A stretch of DNA of 64,000 bases from the NCBI GenBank assembly GCA_049323435.1, contig JBMOMX010000031.1, positions 40,424-104,423 of the forward strand, read 5' to 3'. Under the pieces are notes generated by a model. That model was not told the DNA's origin. It searched no databases and was given only the letters and a program-made list of their open reading frames with translations. This document shows, in pieces, positions 44,401 to 53,166 of the stretch (positions are counted from its first letter, which is position 1; every line of letters starts with the position of its first letter). Position numbers and translations under genes: made by a program. This DNA is from UBA11222 sp049323435 (GTDB lineage: Bacteria > Pseudomonadota > Alphaproteobacteria > UBA11222).

Positions 44401-45186
44401 TCACGATGTCAATATTGTGGCCAATAGCAGCATCGCACCCAGTTCTGAAATCTGTTGTGTGGCGCCCAATATGTCCCCTGTCTGCCCCCCGATCTGACGC
44501 CGGGCAAGACCGCCGATCATCAGACCACCCAGGCATGCCCCGGCAAGGGCGGCCAGGGCTGTTCCAAATGGCAGCGCCAGCCAGGCGATGGCAAACCCCA
44601 GGCCCAGCGCGCTAAGGGCCTGCGGGCCGCCCGGACGCCCTGCCGCCTGGCCAAGGCCGCTTTGTTTGGCATGGGGTAAAATCGCCATGGCCACATACAT
44701 TACGGCGCGCGACAGGGCGCCGGCAGCAATCATCGCGGCCATGACGCGGTCGGCGCTGCCCAGTTGCGCCATCGTACCGATCCGAAGCAACAGGACCAGA
44801 ATCAAGGCCAGCGCCCCATGCGCCCCGATGCGGGCATCGGACATGATTTCAAGCTTGCGTTCACGGGTCCAGCCGCCGCTGAACCCATCCGCCATATCGC
44901 TCAAGGCGTCCTCGTGCAGACCGCCGGTCAGAACGGCTGCTGCGGTAATTCCGAAAACTGCCGCGATCAGGGTGGAAAACCCGAAACTCATTGCCAGCCA
45001 GTAAAAACTGCCGCCAAAGGCGCCGGCAAAGGCCCCGACGGCAGGCGCCAGGCGCAGGGCATGGGTCAGCCGCGCAGGTTCCCACTGTCCGGCAATCTGC
45101 ACCGGAAGACGGGTCAGAAAGGCGAAGGCCAATGTGAGTTCCTCACGCCATTCCTGCATCCGGTCATTTGGCTGGGGGGGCCGCAT
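44401..45186 (-). CDS. cobS: Adenosylcobinamide-GDP ribazoletransferase (cobalamin synthase)
   Basis: An inner-membrane enzyme that joins alpha-ribazole to adenosylcobinamide-GDP in the last step of B12 assembly. It opens LAFAFLTRLPVQ and shows the metal-binding segment GGLHEDALSDMADGFSGGW with TRERKLEIMSDARIGAHG, both diagnostic. Start is uncertain: ATG at 45186 (261 residues) or 45159 (252 residues) fit family length; the frame stays open much further into cobT on the other strand but that part is not conserved. It is divergent from cobT, 68 bases away. No cobalamin riboswitch was recognised. Confidence 0.9.
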   Translation of the reverse strand: MRPPQPNDRMQEWREELTLAFAFLTRLPVQIAGQWEPARLTHALRLAPAVGAFAGAFGGSFYWLAMSFGFSTLIAAVFGITAAAVLTGGLHEDALSDMADGFSGGWTRERKLEIMSDARIGAHGALALILVLLLRIGTMAQLGSADRVMAAMIAAGALSRAVMYVAMAILPHAKQSGLGQAAGRPGGPQALSALGLGFAIAWLALPFGTALAALAGACLGGLMIGGLARRQIGGQTGDILGATQQISELGAMLLLATILTS

Positions 45187-45254
45187 GCTAAAGGCTTTCA
45201 TTCTGGTAAAACAAATGCGAGATAGACTGCCATCTGAATAAACGGAAGCAAAAA

Positions 45255-46280
45255 ATGTCAGTGTCTGCCAGCGCCTTGCCTTTTGATGATATTCGCAACC
45301 TTGTGCGCCAATTTCCGGGGCCCGATCTGGACGCGGCCGCCAGGGCGCAGGCGCGCGAAGCCGGACTGACCAAACCGGCCGGGTCGCTGGGGCGGCTGGA
45401 AGAGGTGGCGCAATGGCTGGCGGCCTGGCAGGGGCGGCATCCGCCAATGGTTCTGCAACCGCAGGTCGCGGTTTTCGCCGCAAATCATGGGGTGGTGCGG
45501 CGCGGCGTGTCGGCTTTTCCGGCATCGGTGACGCAGCAGATGGTGGAAAATTTTGCTGCCGGGGGTGCGGCAATTAATCAGCTCTGCAAGGCGGCGGGCG
45601 CGGGGCTGAAAATTTTTGACCTGGCGCTGGATATTCCGACCCCGGATATCTGTGAGGCCGAAGCGATGAGCGAAGCCGATTGTGCCGCAACCATTGCCTT
45701 TGGCATGGAGGCGGTGGCGGGCGGCGGCGATCTGCTCTGCATCGGCGAGATGGGCATTGGCAATACCACGGTGGCGGCAGCGGTGTGCTGCGCGCTGTTC
45801 GGCGGCAGTGCCGAAGACTGGGTGGGGCGGGGAACCGGCGTCGATTCCGAAGGGCTGGCGCGCAAAGTGGCGGCGGTGCGCGCCGCAATGGCGTTTCACG
45901 ACGGGCATCTGTCCGATCCGCTGGAAATTTTACGCCGTGTCGGCGGGCGCGAAATCGCCGCCATGGCCGGGGCCATCATCGCGGCGCGGGTACAGCATAT
46001 TCCGGTCTTGCTGGACGGTTTTGTGGTAGGCGCGGCGGCGGCAGTGCTGCACCAGTTACAACCGGGATCACTGGATCATTGTCTGGCGGCGCATGTATCG
46101 GCGGAAGCCGCGCATGGCCGTTTGCTGGAACGCATCGGCAAGAAGCCGCTGCTCGATCTCAACATGCGGCTGGGTGAGGCGTCGGGCGCGGCGCTGGCCA
46201 TTTCCATCGTGCGGGCCGCTGCCGTCACCCATGCCGGCATGGCGACGTTCGAACAGGCGGGGGTGAGTGGGGCTGGCTGA
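45255..46280 (+). CDS. cobT: Nicotinate-nucleotide-dimethylbenzimidazole phosphoribosyltransferase
   Basis: Makes alpha-ribazole phosphate from dimethylbenzimidazole and nicotinate mononucleotide, the substrate path for CobS. The 341 residues include KPAGSLGRLEEVAQWLA, VFAANHGVVRRGVSAFP, the central GEMGIGNTTVAAAV, the loop GRGTGVDSEGLA, and the catalytic glutamate in MRLGEASGAALA. Divergently paired with cobS. Its end lies 10 bases from the end of the convergent DUF2182 gene. Confidence 0.94.
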   Translation: MSVSASALPFDDIRNLVRQFPGPDLDAAARAQAREAGLTKPAGSLGRLEEVAQWLAAWQGRHPPMVLQPQVAVFAANHGVVRRGVSAFPASVTQQMVENFAAGGAAINQLCKAAGAGLKIFDLALDIPTPDICEAEAMSEADCAATIAFGMEAVAGGGDLLCIGEMGIGNTTVAAAVCCALFGGSAEDWVGRGTGVDSEGLARKVAAVRAAMAFHDGHLSDPLEILRRVGGREIAAMAGAIIAARVQHIPVLLDGFVVGAAAAVLHQLQPGSLDHCLAAHVSAEAAHGRLLERIGKKPLLDLNMRLGEASGAALAISIVRAAAVTHAGMATFEQAGVSGAG

Positions 46281-46290
46281 ACTGATAAAT

Positions 46291-47070
46291 TTATGAAACA
46301 GACATCCATTGCCAGACAGCGGCCCCGATTAGCGCGAAACCGCTTATGCGCGCCAGCGCCTGTCCTCGCGGAATTAGCTTTTCTAGTAATACATAAACAG
46401 CGATACCAGTAATCCAGTACAGATTCATAATTCCACCGGCGAATAGCAGCCCCATCAGAAACCAACAGCACCCCAGGCAGAATGCGCCATGCTGAAGGCC
46501 CATGCGCAACGCGCCCACCCGGCCTTTGCGCCAATGGGCACTGAGATAATGCGCGGGCGATCGGCAATGTTCGAGACAGGTGCGTTTAACTGGTGTGAGT
46601 TGCCATAAACCGGCGGTCAACATAAGTGCGGCGCCAATAAGGGGATTACCAGCGCGAAGGGTGTGCTGGATAAGTTCGGCTTCGAGCAACACCCATTGCA
46701 ACAGGGTTGCGCCGGTGCTGAACGCGCCCCACATAAGCAGATACCCCAGAGTGAACAGGGCGGTGGCGGAAAATGGCGTGCCGCGTTGCCGCTGTTTTGC
46801 GGTAATTGCCGCGAAAAGCAGAATCATGGGCGCGGCGCTCGGCAGCATCATCGCCACCATCATGATTAGCCACATGGGATACATCATCAAAAAATAGCCG
46901 GGGGCGGGGACCGCCATTTTCATTCCCGGCATGTCCATCGGCATATCAGCGCCAAGCAGAAGGTAAGCCCAGGAGAGACCGATAACACCACAAAGCGTGG
47001 CGATTACCACCACGCGATCATGCCGTGCTAGCGCAACGATTGCGCGCTCCAAAGGAGCGTTTTCACTCAT
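46291..47070 (-). CDS. DUF2182 membrane protein (predicted metal-binding)
   Basis: A 259-residue integral membrane protein of the DUF2182 family, with about six hydrophobic segments. Seen are the Met-rich stretch DMPMDMPGMKMAVP after the first helix, WLIMMVAMMLPSAAPMIL, LTPVKRTCLEHCRSP with two cysteines, and GLQHGAFCLGCCWFLMGLLF with three more. The methionines and cysteines suggest soft-metal (copper-type) binding, but no function is proven. It follows the DUF1326 gene after 42 bases on the same strand, an arrangement found in many proteobacteria. Confidence 0.85.
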   Translation of the reverse strand: MSENAPLERAIVALARHDRVVVIATLCGVIGLSWAYLLLGADMPMDMPGMKMAVPAPGYFLMMYPMWLIMMVAMMLPSAAPMILLFAAITAKQRQRGTPFSATALFTLGYLLMWGAFSTGATLLQWVLLEAELIQHTLRAGNPLIGAALMLTAGLWQLTPVKRTCLEHCRSPAHYLSAHWRKGRVGALRMGLQHGAFCLGCCWFLMGLLFAGGIMNLYWITGIAVYVLLEKLIPRGQALARISGFALIGAAVWQWMSVS

Positions 47071-47112
47071 GCGGGATTTTCTTTATGCCGTCCCCGATCC
47101 AGCAGGGGACGC

Positions 47113-47748
47113 TTAGCGGATGACGCCATGCCCATTTTGGCGTATCCTGCTGAACTGGCCGTAGCTGTCGTTAAGATCCAAAGGCACAGCGCCGCGCGCC
47201 TTGGTTGAGGCGCTTCCGATCTCGGCCACCAGAAACTCAATGCCGTCCGGGATTTCAATTCGTACACGGTGCGGTTGACCAGTGGCCGGACTGAGTATTG
47301 GCCTGCCGCTCGATTCGAGAATATCCGGGATGAGCACCTTTGCTGTTCTTGCATCCATATCAACATCGAAGTGGATCGGTTTGGCGATCATAGGGTGAAC
47401 AGTGCTGCACATCGCATGGAATACCCACCAATGGGTCGCTGCTTCATCGGTTTCTTCACCTTTGGAGATACGTTCCAGCGCATCGCGCTGACGCGCGTCA
47501 GCGCGTTCATCGACAATGATCTGCATTGTGCCTTTGCCTTCAAAGATGGGACCGGGCCAATCGAAGGTCATCGCCATATGCAAACCGTCCAGGCGCACAT
47601 CGCCGAAATGGCCCTTGTCTATACGAACGACGCCAAAACCTTTACAATTTCCATGGGTTGGAAGGTCTTCGAATTGACAGGGACAGCCATAATTACAATT
47701 GCAATTACTGAACTCAACGCCTTCGAGATACCAGTCTATCTGCGTCAT
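47113..47748 (-). CDS. DUF1326 domain protein
   Basis: A 211-residue soluble protein with the DUF1326 opening YLEGVEFSNCNCNYGCPCQF, whose clustered cysteines suggest a metal or redox site. FHAMCSTVHPMIAKPIHF lies in the middle. The start at 47748 is chosen because GAGAGGA lies just ahead; an open frame runs 56 codons further but is not family-like. It is the first gene of a two-gene unit with the DUF2182 membrane protein. Function unknown. Confidence 0.85.
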   Translation of the reverse strand: MTQIDWYLEGVEFSNCNCNYGCPCQFEDLPTHGNCKGFGVVRIDKGHFGDVRLDGLHMAMTFDWPGPIFEGKGTMQIIVDERADARQRDALERISKGEETDEAATHWWVFHAMCSTVHPMIAKPIHFDVDMDARTAKVLIPDILESSGRPILSPATGQPHRVRIEIPDGIEFLVAEIGSASTKARGAVPLDLNDSYGQFSRIRQNGHGVIR

Positions 47749-47887
47749 GGGTTCCTCTCTCATAATGCAATGGTCTTGAACGTAAAGAGGTACTTGCCTG
47801 GATGCGGACAGCCTATCAACACGTTGGTAATCATGCAAGCCGGGTACAGGCATGTTAAAAAACGGCCGAGATAAGCCTGCACCACAA

Positions 47888-49057
47888 CTAAAGCTGCTGC
47901 CGGCGATGGGTGTCAACGATCTCCACCACCCGCATGGCGTTTCGCGGCCATGTCAGGCCCTGAGCCTCTATTGTGGTTTTTGCGCCACTGGCGATCTGTT
48001 TGCACATCGTGGGGGCAGCACACAGGCGTAAAATGGCACTGGCGAAAGCATCTTCTTTCCCGCTATCCGTAGCGAACAGCACCGCGTTTTCCCCATCGGT
48101 CAGTATTTCGCGGATATTGGGCATGTCCGGCGCGACAATGGCGCGGCCCAGCGCCAGATATTCGAACAGTTTCAGCGGCGAGGCATATTCAGTTACGCCG
48201 GGGATCAGCGCAATATCAAACGCATTGACATAGTCCGCAACATCATCCCGGCCCACGACGCCGGTAATGGTCAGGCGATCACCCACACCGCGCGCCTGCG
48301 CCAGTTGGGTAATCTCCGGCCTGGCCGGGCCATCCCCGACCACCAGCAAATGCAGATTATGCCGTCCTCCATCGCGCGCAATAAGTTCGATCACCCGGTC
48401 GAGCGCGTTCCAGCTGCGGATAAAACCGGTGAAGCCAAGCACCAGTTTTCCCTCCAGGGCATATTTCGCCCTGATGTCCTTGCCTGCCTGCCTTGCTGTG
48501 AAACGTACCGGATTGATGCCGTTGGGAATAACATGGATGCGATTGCCCGGCACCCGGTAGCGCTGCACATATCCTGCCAGCACTTGCGTCACCGGCAGCA
48601 CATAATCCACGCCGCGCCACACCGCGCCCTGCGCCCAGGCTGCAAATTTTTGCAGCGACAGGCCGTCATGCAGTGATCTTTCCTCAAAGATGGGGCCGTT
48701 TACCTCCAGCAGCAAAGGGACGCCGGTCAGATATTTCAGCCAAAGCCCTGCGAACATGAAAAGATTGTACCTTTCATAAACCACATCGGGCCGATGCGCG
48801 CGCCAGGCCCGGTAAAGCCGGAAAAAAGCCGGGATGCTGTAGGCTGCTTCAAGAATTTCGTAAATTGCACGCGGCAGCAATCGTTTCAGGGTTGCGATTA
48901 ATCCGGCATCGGACCCGAATTCGGACTCCTGCCCGCCACGGGCTGGTCCCACCAGAAAAACCTCATGACCAAGACCGCGCAGTGCGTCAATCATTTCGTC
49001 CATATGCACGGCCTGGCCGTCGCGGCTGGCAATACGGTGGTGGAACAGAATTTTCAA
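47888..49057 (-). CDS. Family 4 glycosyltransferase
   Basis: A 389-residue GT-B enzyme. The donor domain has LVLGFTGFIRSWNALDRVIEL, VVGDGPARPEITQLAQARG and EYASPLKLFEYLALGRAIVAPD, with the family E-x7-E pattern; the acceptor domain opens KILFHHRIASRDGQAVHMDEM. GDPs or UDP-sugars are typical donors; the acceptor is unknown. It stands alone here, upstream of the DUF1326 pair on the same strand and divergent from the acyl-CoA dehydrogenases. It may contribute to the same surface glycan, but it is not in that cluster. Confidence 0.85.
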   Translation of the reverse strand: MKILFHHRIASRDGQAVHMDEMIDALRGLGHEVFLVGPARGGQESEFGSDAGLIATLKRLLPRAIYEILEAAYSIPAFFRLYRAWRAHRPDVVYERYNLFMFAGLWLKYLTGVPLLLEVNGPIFEERSLHDGLSLQKFAAWAQGAVWRGVDYVLPVTQVLAGYVQRYRVPGNRIHVIPNGINPVRFTARQAGKDIRAKYALEGKLVLGFTGFIRSWNALDRVIELIARDGGRHNLHLLVVGDGPARPEITQLAQARGVGDRLTITGVVGRDDVADYVNAFDIALIPGVTEYASPLKLFEYLALGRAIVAPDMPNIREILTDGENAVLFATDSGKEDAFASAILRLCAAPTMCKQIASGAKTTIEAQGLTWPRNAMRVVEIVDTHRRQQL

Positions 49058-49207
49058 TGGGAATCGCTCAATATTGCTGATTGATTTCCGCTCTTGGTAC
49101 CGCTTTTAGGCCGGGTGGTCCAGCCATGCTTTGGCTGCATCTGTTGAATTCAGCCCCGATCACGCCTAGACTTGGCCCTGACGCCGCCGCCACCAGAGGA
49201 ATCCCCG

Positions 49208-50401
49208 ATGGATCTCAGATTTTCCCCCGAAGAAATTGCCTTCCAGAATGAGGTGCGCAACTTCATCGCGGAAAATTATCCGGCGGACCTGCTTGGCCGC
49301 CGCAAGCTGGAGCGTGAGTTAAGCAAGGACGAACATTTGTCCTGGCACAGGATTCTGGCCAAAAAAGGCTGGGTCGCCCCTTCCTGGCCGCTGGAATATG
49401 GCGGCACAGGCTGGACACAAACCCAGAAATTTATTTTCAGCAACGAACTGGCTGGCGCCGGGACGATCCCGTTGATGCCGTTCGGGCTGGCGATGGTGGC
49501 GCCGGTGATCTGGACCTATGGCACGCAGGCGCAGAAGGATTATTACCTGCCCCGGATTTATCAGGGTACGGACTGGTGGTGTCAGGGCTATTCCGAACCG
49601 GGGGCGGGATCTGATCTGGCGGCGCTGCGCACCCGTGGTGTCCGGGATGGCGATCATTATGTGGTCAATGGCGGTAAAACCTGGACCACGCTGGCGCAAC
49701 ATGCGGATCGCATGTTCTGTCTTGTGCGCACGGACCCGGATGCAAAACCGCAATCGGGTATTTCATTTCTGCTGCTGGACATGAAAACACCCGGTATTAG
49801 CGTGCGCCCGATCATCACCATTGATGGCGGGCACGAGGTCAATGAAATTTTTCTTGAAGATGTGCGCGTACCCGTAGCCAACCGTATTGGCGAGGAGAAC
49901 GAAGGCTGGACTTACGCCAAAATGCTGCTTGGGCATGAGCGCAGCGGCATGGCCGGCGTGGCGCGTTCCAAATACCAGTTGGCGCGCCTGAAACAGATTG
50001 CCGGCACGGCGCTGGAAGGGGGGCGCCCGCTGCTGGAAGATCCCGATTTTGCGCGCAAAATTTCTGAAGTCGAGATTGATCTGCTGGCGCTGGAATTTAC
50101 GGATTTGCGTATGCTGGCGGCGCTAAGTGCGGGCAAACCGCCAGGGCCGGAAAGTTCGATCCTGAAAATCAAGGGTACCGGGGTGCAGCAGCGCATCAGC
50201 GAACTGCTGCTGGAGGCCGCGGGAATTTATGGCGCGCCTTACCTGCGCGGCATGATTTTTGACGGCGATAATTTTCCCAATGTGCCGCCGGACATGGCCG
50301 CGCTGGCGCCGGAATATTTGAACCTGCGCAAGGCCTCGATCTATGGAGGCTCCAACGAAATTCAGCGTAATATCATCGCCAAGGCGGTGCTGGGCCTTTA
50401 G
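49208..50401 (+). CDS. Acyl-CoA dehydrogenase, larger subunit of a probable pair
   Basis: A 397-residue FAD enzyme that introduces the alpha-beta double bond into an acyl-CoA. It shows the N-terminal FSPEEIAFQNEVRNFI, the flavin-contact segment GYSEPGAGSDLAALRT and the C-terminal YGGSNEIQRNIIAKAVLGL. ATG at 49208 is preferred over an upstream GTG that would add 12 proline-rich residues. A second dehydrogenase gene follows after 26 bases; such back-to-back unequal pairs in steroid and bile acid degraders form heterotetramers. Confidence 0.88.
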   Translation: MDLRFSPEEIAFQNEVRNFIAENYPADLLGRRKLERELSKDEHLSWHRILAKKGWVAPSWPLEYGGTGWTQTQKFIFSNELAGAGTIPLMPFGLAMVAPVIWTYGTQAQKDYYLPRIYQGTDWWCQGYSEPGAGSDLAALRTRGVRDGDHYVVNGGKTWTTLAQHADRMFCLVRTDPDAKPQSGISFLLLDMKTPGISVRPIITIDGGHEVNEIFLEDVRVPVANRIGEENEGWTYAKMLLGHERSGMAGVARSKYQLARLKQIAGTALEGGRPLLEDPDFARKISEVEIDLLALEFTDLRMLAALSAGKPPGPESSILKIKGTGVQQRISELLLEAAGIYGAPYLRGMIFDGDNFPNVPPDMAALAPEYLNLRKASIYGGSNEIQRNIIAKAVLGL

Positions 50402-50427
50402 ACCGGGTGCATTAACAGGGAAACATC

Positions 50428-51558
50428 ATGGATTTTTCATTCACGCAAGAACAGGTTCTGCTTCGCAACAGCGTTCAGAGATTTGTTCAGGACAAATACA
50501 GTTTCGAGGCGCGCAAGGCGATACTGGCGTCCGAGGAAGGATGGCGCCGCGAAAACTGGAGGGCCTTTGCGGAGCTGGGACTGCTGGCGGCCCCGTTTGC
50601 GGAGGAATATGGCGGCTTTGGCGGCGGTGCGATCGAGGCCATGATCATCATGGAGGAATTTGGCAAAGGCCTGGTGGTGGAACCCTATCTGCAAACCGTA
50701 ATATTGTGCGGCGGACTGATCAATATTGCGGGCAGCAAGGCGCAAAAGGCGGCGCTTCTGCCGCAGATCGCCAGCGGCGATCTGGTCCTCGCTTTTGCAT
50801 ATGCCGAACCGCAGGGAAGGTTCAATCTGGCGGACCTTGTGACCAAAGCGGAAAAAAGCGGCGATGGATTTGTTCTGAACGGCAGCAAAGCGGTGGTTGC
50901 GGCCGCGCCCTGGGCGGATAAATTACTGGTGAGCGCGCGCACCTCCGGCGGGCAGCGCGACAAAGACGGGGTGACCATATTCATCGTCGACAAGATGGCG
51001 GCAGGCGTCAACCGGCGCGATTATCCCACCATTGATGGCCAGCGCGCCTCGGAAATCAGTTTCGAAAATGTCAGGCTGGGCGCCGATGCGGTGATCGGGC
51101 AGATCGGCGAAGGCCTGGCGCCGCTGGAAGAAGTTATGGACCGCGCAATCGCCGCGCAATGCGCCGAAGCGGTGGGCTGCATGCGCGTGCTGACGGATAC
51201 GACTGTGGAATATTGTAAAACCCGCAAGCAGTTTGGCCAGCCGATTGGAAAATTTCAGGTGCTGCAACACCGTATGGCGGACATGTTCATGGAATGCGAA
51301 CAGTCGCTTTCCATGACCTATATGGTCAATCTGAAACTGGACGAAAGCGAAACCGAACGCATGAAAGCGGCTAGTGCCGCCAAGGTGCAGATTGGCAAAT
51401 CCGGGCGGTTTGTCGGGCAGCAGGCCATCCAGCTGCATGGCGGCATGGGCATGACCGATGAGTTGAATGTGGGGCATTATTTTAAACGCCTGACCATGAT
51501 CGACGCGCAGTTCGGCAATGTTGACTACCACCTCAAACGTTTCGCCACAGCGGGTTGA
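50428..51558 (+). CDS. Acyl-CoA dehydrogenase, smaller partner
   Basis: A 376-residue acyl-CoA dehydrogenase-like protein. It has SFTQEQVLLRNSVQRFV at the start, FAYAEPQGRFNLADL in place of the usual GxSEPxAGSD segment, and QLHGGMGMTDELNVGHYFKRL near the end. The altered flavin-contact segment fits the non-identical partner subunit in an alpha2beta2 type of dehydrogenase. Same operon as the gene before it and probably the methyltransferase after it (30-base gap). Confidence 0.85.
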   Translation: MDFSFTQEQVLLRNSVQRFVQDKYSFEARKAILASEEGWRRENWRAFAELGLLAAPFAEEYGGFGGGAIEAMIIMEEFGKGLVVEPYLQTVILCGGLINIAGSKAQKAALLPQIASGDLVLAFAYAEPQGRFNLADLVTKAEKSGDGFVLNGSKAVVAAAPWADKLLVSARTSGGQRDKDGVTIFIVDKMAAGVNRRDYPTIDGQRASEISFENVRLGADAVIGQIGEGLAPLEEVMDRAIAAQCAEAVGCMRVLTDTTVEYCKTRKQFGQPIGKFQVLQHRMADMFMECEQSLSMTYMVNLKLDESETERMKAASAAKVQIGKSGRFVGQQAIQLHGGMGMTDELNVGHYFKRLTMIDAQFGNVDYHLKRFATAG

Positions 51559-51588
51559 AATCTTCGAACAGCTTGAAAGGAATCTGAA

Positions 51589-52674
51589 ATGTCCACCGCG
51601 CATACTCAAAACAGGAATATTGATAAGGAAAAAGCCAAGGCTTTTCTGGCGAGATTTCAGCAGGATCTGGCGGGCGCGATGTCCACCCGCCTGTGCGCTA
51701 TCGGCGACCGGCTGGGACTGTTCAAATCCCTGCATGAAGATGGCCCCGCCACCAGCGCCGAATTGGCCGCGCGCACGGGTATTCAGGAACGTTATGCCCG
51801 GGAATGGTTGCAGGGATTGGCGGCGGCGGGATATCTTGATGTCGATCCGGCGCAGATGTCCTACGCCTTGCCGGCCGAACATGCGAAGCCATTGGCGGAC
51901 GAAGACAGCCCCCTGTTTCAGGGCGGCATTCTGGAATTGCTGGCCCATGCCCAGACCCCGTTCGAGCAACTGGTTGATGCGTTCAAGAATGGCGGCGGGG
52001 TTTCCCAGGAGCATTTCCATCCCAATCTGTATCACGGCATGAGCCGGTCCAGCGGCGTGCGCTACAAGAATTTGCTGTTGCAGCAATGGCTGCCGTCAAT
52101 GCCGGATGTTCAGGCCATGCTTGAACGCGGCGTAAGCGTGGTGGATATCGGTTGCGGCATGGGCTCTGCGCTGATGCGCATGGCTGAGGCGTTTCCCAAA
52201 TCTTCCTTTGCGGGCATTGACGCCTTTGCGCCCCAGGTTGAAGGGGCCAATGCCCGCGCCAGGCAGGCGGGCCTGCAAGACCGGCTAAGCTTTTCCGTGG
52301 GCGATGGGGCGGAAAAATTGCCGGATTCCTATGATGTGATTTTTACCTTTGATGTGATCCATGACAGTCCGCGCCCGCTTGAGGCGATGCGCAATATTCG
52401 CGCGCATCTCAATCCCGGCGGAGTCTATGTCATGCAGGAAATCACTTCCGAGGATGAAACGCACGCCAATGTCGGGCCGATGGCGGCGATGAAATATGGC
52501 ATGAGCCTGCACTATTGCATGACCACGTCATTGGCGCAGGGCGGGGCCGGGCTTGGCACCTGCGGCATGCCTGAAAAAATGGTCCGTGAACTGAGCAAAC
52601 AGGCCGGCTTTACCCGGGTCGTGAAATCCGCCGCCTGCAATGATTTTATCTCGCTTTATGAGATCTGGCCCTAG
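51589..52674 (+). CDS. Class I SAM-dependent methyltransferase with N-terminal winged helix
   Basis: A 361-residue protein. The N-terminal 90 residues form a winged-helix dimerisation-type domain (LCAIGDRLGLFKSL, then TSAELAARTGIQERYAREWLQ). The catalytic domain has VVDIGCGMGSALMRMAEAFP for SAM, DVIHDSPRPLEAM and NPGGVYVMQEI. The layout resembles small-molecule O-methyltransferase-like proteins and the S-20 type methyltransferases. The substrate is unknown. A GAAAGGA ribosome site precedes the ATG. Confidence 0.83.
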   Translation: MSTAHTQNRNIDKEKAKAFLARFQQDLAGAMSTRLCAIGDRLGLFKSLHEDGPATSAELAARTGIQERYAREWLQGLAAAGYLDVDPAQMSYALPAEHAKPLADEDSPLFQGGILELLAHAQTPFEQLVDAFKNGGGVSQEHFHPNLYHGMSRSSGVRYKNLLLQQWLPSMPDVQAMLERGVSVVDIGCGMGSALMRMAEAFPKSSFAGIDAFAPQVEGANARARQAGLQDRLSFSVGDGAEKLPDSYDVIFTFDVIHDSPRPLEAMRNIRAHLNPGGVYVMQEITSEDETHANVGPMAAMKYGMSLHYCMTTSLAQGGAGLGTCGMPEKMVRELSKQAGFTRVVKSAACNDFISLYEIWP

Positions 52675-52747
52675 GCGGCTTAGGCGGCTGCGTCTGTTTT
52701 GCTATTACACCTGATTTTTCAGGCCTCAAATATATGGGAGAATGTTG

Positions 52748-53155
52748 ATGAGTGAAGGCGGATGTTTATGCGGTCAATTGCGCTACAGCCTGAAAAGATC
52801 ACCGCTGGCCGTGGTGCTGTGCCATTGCCGGGATTGCCAGAAACAAAGCGGCAGCGCGTTCTCGGTCAACATAATCATCCCCGAGGCCGATGTTGAAATT
52901 ACCGGACACGCCAGCCTGTTCACCGTCAAGGGTGAAAGTGGCGGCACGGTGGAGCGCCGTTTCTGCGCGCACTGCGGTTCGCCGATCCTTTCGGTTCTGG
53001 GAAATTCGCCTGGTATTGTTGCGGTAAAAGCGGGAACGCTTGATGCGCCATTAACACAGAAACCCAGAATGCAAATCTGGACACGCAGCGCGCAAGGGTG
53101 GCTGGAACATCTGTCCGGACTGCCGGCGTTTGAAACCGGACCGCCAGCCGGCTGA
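52748..53155 (+). CDS. GFA family zinc protein (glutathione-dependent formaldehyde-activating-like)
   Basis: A 135-residue zinc-binding protein of the GFA/CENP-V fold. Cysteines are in GGCLCGQLRY, CHCRDCQKQSGS and CAHCGSPI, matching the two zinc sites. GGGAG at 52736-52740 is seven bases from the ATG at 52748 and only one from an upstream ATG at 52742, so 52748 is the better start. Despite the family name most members have no proven formaldehyde role. Confidence 0.88.
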   Translation: MSEGGCLCGQLRYSLKRSPLAVVLCHCRDCQKQSGSAFSVNIIIPEADVEITGHASLFTVKGESGGTVERRFCAHCGSPILSVLGNSPGIVAVKAGTLDAPLTQKPRMQIWTRSAQGWLEHLSGLPAFETGPPAG

Positions 53156-53166
53156 TAAATTTCATA

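Noticed and set aside
45187..45254. Cobalamin riboswitch between cobS and cobT
   Set aside because: Only 68 bases separate the genes and no B12-box-like sequence was seen.
50923..52086. 387-codon minus-strand frame across the second acyl-CoA dehydrogenase and methyltransferase
   Set aside because: Spans two convincing plus-strand genes and the gap between them; composition is of shadow type.
52673..52692. Short TAGGCGGCT tandem copy after the methyltransferase stop
   Set aside because: Two 9-base copies only; too small to separate from chance.
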